Assembly (NCBI RefSeq): GCF_015689175.1
Contig: NZ_CP065047.1
Span: forward strand, 5,022,001-5,086,000
Origin: Mycobacterium kubicae
GTDB lineage: Bacteria > Actinomycetota > Actinomycetes > Mycobacteriales > Mycobacteriaceae
DNA length: 64,000 nt
Reading direction: 5' to 3'
The notes below the pieces were generated by a model. It worked only from the letters and a program-made list of their open reading frames with translations. It did not search any database and was not told the origin of the DNA. The translations under genes were made by a program, and so were the position numbers. The first letter of the stretch is position 1. The number at the start of each line of letters is the position of its first letter. Shown piece after piece: positions 25,714 to 33,099 of this stretch.

Positions 25714-26343
25714 TTAACGCGCCTCGCCTGCGGAGGAATGAACGCCCAAATAGCGAAGTGCGATCCGCGAGATGCGCTCCCCGGTCGTCTCGGCGTCGGC
25801 GGTCGGAAGCACGACGTGACTCACCGTCAGCCTTACCAGTGCATCGGCGACATCATTGACGTCATTGGCGTCCAGGCCTGAAAAGTGCTCGTTGAACCAG
25901 GTCACGAGGGCTGCCGAGGACAGCTCCAGTAGCGACGCAGAGGTCGGCAGGAGCGGCAACATACCGGTTGACTCAGCGACCGTCCTGTCCGTAGGCCGGT
26001 TCGATGTCAGCACCGCCTTCAAGAGCGGGCTCGCTTCCGCTTCCTTCAGTGTGTACGACACCGCAGCGGTGATGCCCCCGCCGACGTCTCCGGCGTGTTG
26101 TGCCAAAACTGCGTGAATGCCATTCAAGAAGCGTTCGCCTTCGGCCACAACCAGCGCGTCGCCCAGTCCCTGCTTATCGGTGAACTCCTTGTAGAGCGTC
26201 GGGCGGGACACGCCGACAAGCTCTGCGACTTCACCCATGCGAACGCGATCCCAGCCCTTCTCGATAGTGAGGGTCCGGGCAGCCCTCAAGACTTGCTCAC
26301 GCATATGCCGGCGAAACGAGAGGCGAACGGACTCTGTTGGCAT
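25714..26343 (-). CDS. TetR-family regulator upstream of the P450
   Basis: A 209-residue TetR protein beginning MPTESVRLSFRR, with the recognition region GVSRPTLYKEFTDKQGLGDAL. ATG 26343 is chosen because the 22 residues upstream show no family likeness. It is on the same strand as the P450-ferredoxin-F420 genes, separated by an AT-rich 87-bp gap with the near-repeated words GTGTTTAC and GTGTTAAC, where it may bind. It likely controls that group. Confidence 0.82.
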   Translation of the reverse strand: MPTESVRLSFRRHMREQVLRAARTLTIEKGWDRVRMGEVAELVGVSRPTLYKEFTDKQGLGDALVVAEGERFLNGIHAVLAQHAGDVGGGITAAVSYTLKEAEASPLLKAVLTSNRPTDRTVAESTGMLPLLPTSASLLELSSAALVTWFNEHFSGLDANDVNDVADALVRLTVSHVVLPTADAETTGERISRIALRYLGVHSSAGEAR

Positions 26344-26634
26344 GGTGAGCAGGATATGCGTCTTGCACAAGTGTTCCGTCGGGGCTATCGAGGACCACGC
26401 CGACAACAATGCACTTCGCCGGTTTGGCTGTCCGGGTTCCGCTACTTCTCACCATGGCACTGTCATCATCCGGTGGAACTCGCGACATCGGCTTGGCGAC
26501 CGCCACGCTTCGAGCTGATGCCAACGTCGCGATCGAAGTCTGGGGTTCCCCTGAAAAAATGGACACGGATAACTTGCTTCCGCGACAGGGTTCAGCGTCC
26601 GCTCGTAGTCGATAGGTGAGCGCGTCCCGATCGC
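26344..26634. other. Gap with a possible SDR remnant
   Basis: No intact gene is visible. On the plus strand, around 26454-26540, a short frame reads SSGGTRDIGLATATLRADAN and then VAIEVW, which resembles the nucleotide-binding start of an HSDL2-like short-chain dehydrogenase (usual form GASRDIGLAIA). It lacks any continuation. It may be a scrap of a gene lost when the IS3 element arrived. Confidence 0.3.
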
Positions 26635-26943
26635 TTAATGCCTTGGTTGATTATTGTAGAAGTTCATCCAATTGTCAACTCCTGCAATCAATTCCGCTTT
26701 GGTCGCGTAGGGTGTGCCGGTAGTAGCATTCCTGTTTGAAACTCGACCACAGCGACTCGGCGCCGACGTTGTCCCAGCATTACCCGCGCAGCGCCCACCG
26801 CGCGCGAACACCCCCCGCTGCACGGCCACGGTGACCAACTCGGTGCGCATGTGATCATCCACAGCCCAACCCAGTGCCCGCCGCGAGTGCTCGTCGCGGA
26901 TCGCGCACAAGAACATGTCGCCCTCCCCGCAGCCCAGATAGGT
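26635..26943 (-). pseudogene. IS3-family transposase (OrfB), 3' exon remnant
   Basis: Directly after the group II intron the minus strand reads TYLGCGEGDMFLCAIRDEHS and RRALGWAVDDHMRTELV, the integrase core of an IS3-family OrfB. After GGRCAG the frame is damaged, with an apparent internal deletion removing the second catalytic region; the end KAELIAGVDNWMNFYNNQ is recognisable. The join to the upstream exon at 29104 is exact in codon phase (SSDI then TYLG). Even after splicing this transposase would be inactive. Confidence 0.75.
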
Positions 26944-29103
26944 GTAGGGGTCGGACCGGGGCGCGGTGTCGGCATTTCTACCGATCCGTTTCCCCGGCCC
27001 GCCCTCCGAACCCGCCGAGCGAATTTCTCCGCAACGGGCTCTCCACGGATTCAGGCCACTGGTGCAGTGATGTCCGTCGGCCTCGCTGTCCAAGGGGTGA
27101 TGATTTTCGTGCCCCGGTAGCGGTATCGGGTGACCTCTACCTTCTGCGGCCGAAACATCGCCGTCTTGCCTTCGCGGATTTGCCAATTGGGCAGGAACCG
27201 TCGATGGAAGACGCCCCACGCCAGCCCGTGGTGCCGTTTGCGCATCCAAGTCACCACCCGCCACCATGTGAAGTGGTCGAGGTAGTCGAAGGTGCGTTTG
27301 GACACCCCGTGCTGGAAGTAATTGCACCATCCCCGCAGGACGGGGTTGAGTTGGCGCAGCAGATCAGCGAGCGTTCGATGTTTGTGTCGCCGCGTCAGAT
27401 TCCTGACTTTGTCGGTGATGGACATAAGTGCCTTCTTCGACGGCCAGGTGTAGACGTAGTGCTTGGTCGTGCCCCTTTTGATCTGCCGTTGGATGCGGAA
27501 GCCGAGGAACTCGAACCCCTCGTCGACGTGGCAGATCCTGCTCTTCTCGACCGACAGGCGCAGGCCCATCGGCGCGAGCACTGCTGCGATCTCGTCCCAA
27601 AGCGCTTCGGCATCAGCGCGAGTGCCGTGGACCATGACACAGAAATCGTCTGCGTAGCGGACGATTTTCATGGTCGGAACTCCGGCGCGTCGATGCTTGG
27701 CACGTGTCCATTCCGGGCCGAGCGCCTTCCACTTCGCGGCGAAGTGCTCGTCGAGAACGGACAGGGCGACATTGCTGAGCAGTGGTGAGAGGATTCCGCC
27801 TTGCGGAGTGCCGGTGATGGTGTCCCGGTAGCCGAGATCTTTCGAGAGAATCCCGGCTTTGAGGAACGACTTCACCAGGGCCAGAACGCGTTTGTCCCCG
27901 ACACGTCGCCGCACCCGGCCCATAAGGGCCGAATGCGAGATTTCATCGAAGCACGCCGTGATGTCTCCCTCGAAAACCCAGTGATAGGCCCGTGAGCCGC
28001 TGGCGAGGTGATGGATCTCAGCGATGGCGTCCTGGGCTCGCCTGCCCGGCCGGAACCCATATGCGCACGGATGAAAGTCCGCCTCGAAAATGGGCTCCAG
28101 CACCAGCTTCAGCGAAGCTTGCACGACCCGGTCGGCGACGGTCGCGATACCCAGGCGGCGGAGCTTGCCGTTCGCCTTCGGGATCATCACCTCCCGCACC
28201 GGATCCGGCCGGAATATCCGCTCCTTGAGTTCCTCGCGGAGCCGCTGAAGCAGTCCGACCGCCTCTGCCGCACCGACAGACCGCGGTGCGGTCCCATCGG
28301 CACCGGCTGAGCGCGCACCCTTGTTCGTCCGCACCCGCTCCCACGCGAGGGTGAGGAATGCGGGGTCATAAACGAGGTTGTACAAATCATCGAAACAGCG
28401 GTCGCTTTCATCAACCGCCCAATGGTGCAGTTTGCGTTGCATCCTGCGTACCCGCAGCTCGGCCGTGTCCGGGTCGGGCCACAAAGCACTCGTATTCACA
28501 AGTGACCTCCACAGTCTGCGTACTCGCCGCGAACCCGCTGGAGCCCTTTGCCATGCGACCGGCTTTCCCGGCCTCGGACTACTACGGCTCCTCCGCCCCA
28601 CCACACCGGCATCAGCCGACGACTGCCTACCCCTCCAGCCCGGCTGGCTGCCGGATCTGACCGGGGACCGGCGCGGTGGTTCCCGTGTTCACTGTCAACC
28701 GTTTGACGGGTGAGGTGTCCAGCTATGCCCCTGCGACCTCGTCACGGCTACGCCGCAGTCCTTCACCGTGACCTCCCGAACCGGCGACATCAACCGGCCC
28801 ACGAGTTCCCCGCCCTCAGGGCGGGTGCGCGTCGCTGCCCAGCCCGCATCCGCCAGGTTGGAGCTGGTGGTCTTCTCTTAAGAGGCGTTCAGCCGCTGGT
28901 TCCTCGCGTACACCTTCCCGTCTCGCTAGCCGGACCCGACCCGTCTGGCAGTACCAGGCCGTCCCGGCGTTGTCGGGGCTGCTTCCCACCCTCACCAAAG
29001 TCTCTTTAGATCAGGCTGCCCCCAGCTTCTACCGGGCCACTGCGATGGCTCGGCGACGGTGGTCTCTCACCTCCGTTCGGTTGAACAGCGCCTCACGGCG
29101 CTC
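26944..29103 (-). mobile_element. Group II intron 1, inserted in the IS3 remnant
   Basis: The intron is 2160 bp. Its borders are fixed by the host protein: exon codons ...GAT ATC are followed by intron GAGCGCC, and intron ...CCCCTAC is followed by ACC TAT CTG. The 3' end keeps the group II AY rule; the 5' end is GAGCG instead of the canonical GTGYG. A domain V hairpin lies at about 27006-27043 (GAGCCCG stem with an AGAA-type loop). A candidate EBS1 at 28791-28786 (minus strand GATGTC, intron position 313) pairs with the exon end GATATC through six pairs, one of them G-U. It encodes a reverse transcriptase/maturase at 27051-28499. Confidence 0.88.
27051..28499 (-). CDS. Group II intron reverse transcriptase/maturase 1
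   Basis: A 482-residue intron-encoded protein. It has the reverse-transcriptase series KLRRLGIATVADRVVQ, YGFRPGRRAQDAI, GDITACFDEISH, GTPQGGILSPLLSN and the catalytic RYADD, then a maturase (X) region ending WCNYFQHGVSKRTFDYLDHF. No HNH endonuclease motif is seen at the C-terminus. The GTG at 28499 has GGAGG seven bases upstream; the longer frame to 28604 is rejected. It binds its own intron RNA to promote splicing and copies it into DNA. The RT motifs look intact. Confidence 0.9.
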   Translation of the reverse strand: MNTSALWPDPDTAELRVRRMQRKLHHWAVDESDRCFDDLYNLVYDPAFLTLAWERVRTNKGARSAGADGTAPRSVGAAEAVGLLQRLREELKERIFRPDPVREVMIPKANGKLRRLGIATVADRVVQASLKLVLEPIFEADFHPCAYGFRPGRRAQDAIAEIHHLASGSRAYHWVFEGDITACFDEISHSALMGRVRRRVGDKRVLALVKSFLKAGILSKDLGYRDTITGTPQGGILSPLLSNVALSVLDEHFAAKWKALGPEWTRAKHRRAGVPTMKIVRYADDFCVMVHGTRADAEALWDEIAAVLAPMGLRLSVEKSRICHVDEGFEFLGFRIQRQIKRGTTKHYVYTWPSKKALMSITDKVRNLTRRHKHRTLADLLRQLNPVLRGWCNYFQHGVSKRTFDYLDHFTWWRVVTWMRKRHHGLAWGVFHRRFLPNWQIREGKTAMFRPQKVEVTRYRYRGTKIITPWTARPTDITAPVA

Positions 29104-29265
29104 GATATCCGAGGACCACACCGCGTCGAGTCGGCCCTTATCAAAGCGCTGGCCGATCAGATCCGGCGGAAACGAGGCCGGATCGACCACCGTGGTGGTC
29201 TTAAACCTCCGCGGACTGATCCCCTTGATGCCGAGCTCGGCCATGATTTTGGCGCGGCCAGCCCG
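29104..29265 (-). pseudogene. IS3-family transposase (OrfB), 5' exon remnant
   Basis: On the minus strand the sequence reads [20 protein letters not shown], then [20 protein letters not shown] and VWSSDI, immediately before the intron. This matches the middle of IS3-family OrfB proteins. Everything upstream of about 29265 is missing; the region runs into the 3' end of an alpha/beta-hydrolase gene, so the IS element was already truncated on this side. Confidence 0.7.
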
Positions 29266-29291
29266 GGCTGCGCCAGATAGCCCAGAGCTTT

Positions 29292-30188
29292 TCACGCTGA
29301 AGTGCTTATCGTGCGGTCGAGAAATCCGGCGACGGCTGCGGTGAAGGCATCGTTGTCGTCGCCTGCGACCATGTGGCCGGTGCCGGAGACGTCCACCGCT
29401 TGGGCGTGCGGTACGACCTTGAGGAATTCGTCGACCGACTGCTGCGATGTCACATCTGAAAGGACGCCGCGCACCAGAAGAGTGGGTGCCTGCACGCGGC
29501 GGGCCCCTTCAACAAGCAGTTCGCTGATCGCGTCGAACTTTTCGGCACCAGTCGCGGGGTCACCTTGCAGAAACTGGAAGTTGGAAGTGATGAAGGCCGG
29601 ATCCCATCGCCAGATCCACCGACCATCGTCGCGTTGCCGCAAGACTTTACGGAGTCCGTCCGGGTTCTTGGGCCGAGTGCGATGTCTGTTGTATTCGGCA
29701 ATGACGTCCGCGGCGTCGTCGAGCGTGCTGAACCCGTCAGGATGGGCGGCCATGAACGACACGACGCGGCGTGCTCCGTGAAACTCCATTCGCGGAGTGA
29801 TGTCGACCAGGACGACGGCTCCCCACAGGTCGGCGGGCGCCAGCAAGTGCGTGCCCAGGACGGTCATGCCGCCCAAGGATGCGCCGACGACGGCCGGCGG
29901 GCGGTCGGTGCTCGCGTGTTCACGCACGGCCAGCAGATCGGACGCTAGCCGTCCGAGGTCGTATCTTCCGGTAGGGTCCCACGCGCTGTCGCCGTGACCT
30001 CGGGCGTCATACGCGACGACCGTGTACCCACGAGCGTGCAAGCGGCGCGCTGTGGTCGCCCAGGCGTGTCGGTTTTGACCACCGCCGTGCAGGAGCAGCA
30101 CAACGGCGCGGGCAGCGTCGTGCCGGTAGCAATCCGCCGTGAGGGTGACGCCGTCTGTGGTGCGGAATCGCTCGAGCGTAACGGTCAT
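29292..30188 (-). CDS. Alpha/beta-hydrolase, cassette copy A
   Basis: A 298-residue alpha/beta hydrolase. The oxyanion region is [12 protein letters not shown], the nucleophile elbow [13 protein letters not shown], the acid region is near [14 protein letters not shown] and the catalytic His in [10 protein letters not shown]. It probably cleaves an ester or a similar bond in a hydrophobic small molecule. It is nearly the same protein as the one at 61129-62025, with the same length, in inverted orientation. It follows a thioesterase gene 52 bp away and a TetR gene, all on the minus strand. Confidence 0.87.
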   Translation of the reverse strand: MTVTLERFRTTDGVTLTADCYRHDAARAVVLLLHGGGQNRHAWATTARRLHARGYTVVAYDARGHGDSAWDPTGRYDLGRLASDLLAVREHASTDRPPAVVGASLGGMTVLGTHLLAPADLWGAVVLVDITPRMEFHGARRVVSFMAAHPDGFSTLDDAADVIAEYNRHRTRPKNPDGLRKVLRQRDDGRWIWRWDPAFITSNFQFLQGDPATGAEKFDAISELLVEGARRVQAPTLLVRGVLSDVTSQQSVDEFLKVVPHAQAVDVSGTGHMVAGDDNDAFTAAVAGFLDRTISTSA

Positions 30189-30240
30189 CGGGTGCGCTCG
30201 CCGTTGTGAAGTCGGACGACAATACCATCGGTCCTTTTCA

Positions 30241-30681
30241 TCACGAGGAATTCCCCCTAGGGCTAACGACGGTCACTGTTCCTTGGGCGGCACATACCGC
30301 GCGCCCGTCGTTGGTGATGTCGATTCTGGCGACACCGCTGCGCTTGCCCAGCGCGATGATCTCGGTGACGGCGACGCATACTCCGCTTGACACGGGCTGC
30401 AGCAAGTTCAGCTTGAATTCGGTTGTGGCGACCCACGATCCAGCGGGGATCACCGGGTAAAACACCACGCCCAAGCAGTGGTCGACCATTGCTGACAGGC
30501 ATCCGCCGTGCAGATTGCCGAACGGAGTCAAAAGGTCGTCCCGAGCATCCATCTGCACAACCAGCCGCCCGGCGGCGAACTCGGTGTGGCGAAAATCCAG
30601 GTATTTGGAGAGTCCTCCCGTGGTTGCCGCCGCGTTCTGCAATTCCTTGGCGATCTGCTGATTGAACTGCGCGAACTCCAT
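30241..30681 (-). CDS. PaaI-type hotdog thioesterase, cassette copy A
   Basis: A 146-residue hotdog-fold thioesterase. The signature GNLHGGCLSAMVDHCLG contains the residues that position the thioester and water. The fold hydrolyses acyl-CoA thioesters. Its partner at 60636-61076 differs at only a handful of positions, mainly in the N-terminal 30 residues. The gene starts 49 bp after the TetR gene and lies 52 bp before the hydrolase gene, suggesting cotranscription with both. Confidence 0.88.
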   Translation of the reverse strand: MEFAQFNQQIAKELQNAAATTGGLSKYLDFRHTEFAAGRLVVQMDARDDLLTPFGNLHGGCLSAMVDHCLGVVFYPVIPAGSWVATTEFKLNLLQPVSSGVCVAVTEIIALGKRSGVARIDITNDGRAVCAAQGTVTVVSPRGNSS

Positions 30682-30730
30682 GGTTAGCGCCCCTTCTCAT
30701 CCACGGATATCGATGCGATGGTTTGAGACA

Positions 30731-31375
30731 CTACTCTGCACTTGTTGCATCGACGCAAGGCTGGGTGTTGGTGAGCAGAGCTGGAAGCAGGAATCGGCGT
30801 AAAAAGGCATCGAGGCCTTCGGGGCTGCGGTGTCTGGGGCCGCGGACCGACAGCAGGCTGAGGACGGTTCGCAGGATCCATTCGGCGGCATCGTCGACCG
30901 ACACCCCGGGCTCGAGTTGGTCCCAGTGCGCAGCGAAGACAGGTCGAAGGAACTCGGCCACGAGTTCAAACAAAGCCACCGACGTTCCCTTGGCCAACCC
31001 CACGCCGGCGAGTTCCTCGTCACTGCCGAACAGCAATCCGATTGTCGGCTCGCGATGAGCGGCGCGTACCGTGACCTCGACGAAATCGAGTATTGCCGTG
31101 CCCAAATCGCGATGTACTGCGATCCGTCGACGCATGCGGTCTAGGTAGCGTTCGGCCGCACGCAGGATGACACCGGAAACGACGGATTCACGACTTGGAA
31201 AGTAGCGGTACACCGTGGCGCGCGACACCCCCGCCTGTCTGGCGATGTCCTCCATGGTGGTGCCCGGCAGCCCCTTGCCCTCCAGGCACGCTTCGGCGGC
31301 ATCGAGCAGGAGGTCTCGGGCGACGTCGCGGGTCGTGGGAGGTGCCGTGCCCCAGCGCAACGATTTCTTCGTCAC
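30731..31375 (-). CDS. TetR-family regulator, cassette copy A
   Basis: A 214-residue TetR protein starting MTKKSLRWGTAPP, with the DNA-binding domain LPGTTMEDIARQAGVSRATV and YRYFPSRESVVSGV. It is divergent from a truncated thiolase gene across a 126-bp gap containing a palindromic site that is also present in copy B. It is about 80-85% identical by eye to the TetR at 59940. Both proteins may bind both operators, so the copies could cross-regulate. Confidence 0.88.
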   Translation of the reverse strand: MTKKSLRWGTAPPTTRDVARDLLLDAAEACLEGKGLPGTTMEDIARQAGVSRATVYRYFPSRESVVSGVILRAAERYLDRMRRRIAVHRDLGTAILDFVEVTVRAAHREPTIGLLFGSDEELAGVGLAKGTSVALFELVAEFLRPVFAAHWDQLEPGVSVDDAAEWILRTVLSLLSVRGPRHRSPEGLDAFLRRFLLPALLTNTQPCVDATSAE

Positions 31376-31442
31376 GAAGCAAGTATGCAGCCTCGGACCG
31401 ATCGTGAATTAACGACCCAACCGGTTGTCGCATGGCTACTTA

Positions 31443-31468
31443 TGTGACAATATCGCAAATATGTCGCA
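31443..31468. promoter_or_regulatory. Conserved candidate operator, copy A
   Basis: A 26-bp imperfect palindrome whose outer arms are TGTGACAATAT and ATATGTCGCA. It lies between the divergent TetR and thiolase genes and is conserved, inverted, at 59850-59875, while most of the neighbouring intergenic bases differ. That preservation and symmetry suggest a TetR binding site. Confidence 0.6.
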
Positions 31469-31501
31469 ACAAAGGTGCCGACGATGAACGTGACCTGACC
31501 G

Positions 31502-31968
31502 TTGGCGATTCCGCCCCGCACTCCCGTTGTCGTCGCGGTCGGTGAGATCACGCACCGCGGCGACAGCGTCGTCGATCCCATCGATTTGGCTTGCGAAGCC
31601 GCGCGTCGAGCATTGCAAGACGCGGGCGCTGCGATCGGGCATCGGATCGATACGGTGGCGACACCGGGCATTCTGATGATTCCGCGTGACAATCCCGCGT
31701 CGAGAATTGCCGAAGCGGTTGGGCTGGCGCCCCGGCGTCGCATCAGCTGCCCGATTGGCGGCAATACACCGCAATACCTCGTCGAGGTCCTTGGTGGGGA
31801 CATTGTGCGCGGTATCAGCGATGCGGTGCTGGTCGTCGGAGCCGAGACCGGCGAGTCCGCCCGCAGAGTCAAATCGGGTCATGCGCTCCGCGATCCGAAA
31901 CCCGTTGATGCACAGGATGAGTCACTTGGCGACACACGTCCCGGATTGAGCCCAGCCGAGATGTGTGC
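31502..31968 (+). pseudogene. Thiolase-like protein, truncated copy A
   Basis: The frame starts at TTG 31502 (MAIPPRTPVVVAVGEITHRG) and follows the full-length thiolase-like protein encoded at 58326-59819 for about 156 residues, to RPGLSPAEMCA. At about 31968 the sequence switches to unrelated DNA carrying a small minus-strand gene. The last two-thirds of the protein, including the C-terminal catalytic region, are missing, so it is dead. The corresponding ADH gene is also missing from this copy. Confidence 0.85.
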
Positions 31969-32301
31969 TACCTCACCGACTTTGACTCCCGCCAGTTCAG
32001 CGATCGCAGTGAGGCTTTCACCGCGGCCTTGCATCCGGGCCAACGCTGTCGCGCCGGCCTGGCGGTGTTCGTGACGGCGCCGCTCTCCCTCTGCGTGTAT
32101 CTCGAGGATACGGTTGCGCTCCCACTCGTCGACGGCGGCCAGCCGCCCAAGCTCGACGAGGAACGACGCAGCGTCATCGACATTTTGACGCTCACGCTCC
32201 AGACGTGCCTCGTTGGCCTTGTTCTGCGCCTCCCGGACACGCTTGCGCGCTGCCGATTTCGAATTGATGTTCACCACGTGGGAACCATAGGACGCACCCA
32301 T
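31968..32301 (-). CDS. Small charged helical protein of unknown function
   Basis: From ATG 32301 the minus strand encodes about 112 residues rich in Arg, Glu and Ala (KSAARKRVREAQNKANEARL, then RRRHEHRQAGATALARMQGR) ending with what looks like a helix-turn-helix-like GESLTAIAELAGVKVGEV. The heptad-like spacing suggests a coiled coil followed by a small DNA-binding motif. Similar small proteins occur on actinobacterial plasmids and islands. At about 31968 the frame runs into the antisense of the truncated thiolase and ends at 31879, so its natural C-terminus may be lost. It was brought in by the event that broke the thiolase gene. Confidence 0.55.
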
Positions 32302-32834
32302 CGTCGTGCTCTACCATCCTGACCAACATCATCTGTGTCCCCATTTGTCCGCACCCTTTGTCGCCAAATCGACTGCCTACCAATGCAACACATCCGCACC
32401 GATCCGCACCACTCACCACAACCACCTGTCCGATCCGGGAAACGGTCGGGTGCGCTCGTTCACGCGCTACGACACACTTATGCCAACGAGACCCGTACCA
32501 CAGCAGCCTGAAACCCGCTATCTGCACTGGTCGGCACGCGGTGGTTTCGCTTGGTGTGCGATGGCGCTATATGACCAGCTCAGACACCCCTTCTGGACCT
32601 CAACCAGAAGGGCTTGACCGCTCTCCTAAAGCCGGTCTCGCAGATTCGACCCCCTGACCGCACTCGACGGTGCATTTCCGATCGAATGTCGCACTGCTGG
32701 TAGCGGGAATCGAAAACTATGCCTCATGATCTCGGTATGACCTGCCGGCCAGTACCAACGGCGGGAGACGGGGTTGGGGTCAAGTCCAGGGACGTGGTGT
32801 ACGACGTCGTCGTGTGATTCTTCGACTTGGTGGT
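32302..32834. other. Non-coding stretch before the IS256 remnant
   Basis: Short overlapping frames on both strands show no recognisable protein. The last 200 bp probably include the outer end of the IS256 element whose C-terminal coding part begins at 32835. Nothing else can be supported. Confidence 0.4.
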
Positions 32835-33076
32835 TTAGGCGGTCAGTGCCGCCGGGGTGTCCTCCTGTTCTGTTGATGGCGTGTGGTCGGCGCGGGATTT
32901 GCTGAGGACGTCGAGGCCGAGGTAGCGGCGGGATTCGGCCCATTCGTCGTGTTGTTCGGCCAGCACCGCGCCGACGAGGCGGATTAGGGCGTTGCGGTCG
33001 GGGAAGATTCCGACGACGTCGGTGCGCCGGCGGATTTCCTTGTTGAGTCGTTCTTTTATCCGGCCCTCGGGGGCGG
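32835..33076 (-). pseudogene. IS256-family transposase, detached C-terminal part
   Basis: The minus strand reads [20 protein letters not shown], then [20 protein letters not shown] and [13 protein letters not shown], ending at a TAA at 32837-32835. This is the exact C-terminal region that is missing from the IS256-type transposase encoded at 36206-37219, and includes the catalytic Glu of the ERLNKEI motif. About 3.1 kb with two tyrosine-recombinase genes lies between the two parts. Confidence 0.8.
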
Positions 33077-33099
33077 GTCAACCCGTCGGGGTGGGATGT

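Larger units (their letters stand above)
29292..31968. repeat. Inverted duplicated lipid cassette, copy A
   Basis: This block (hydrolase, thioesterase, TetR, thiolase start) corresponds gene for gene, with the same spacing and lengths, to 59352-62025 in reverse orientation. Similarity is visible at protein and DNA level, including the intergenic operator. Copy A ends abruptly inside the thiolase gene at about 31968. Confidence 0.85.
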
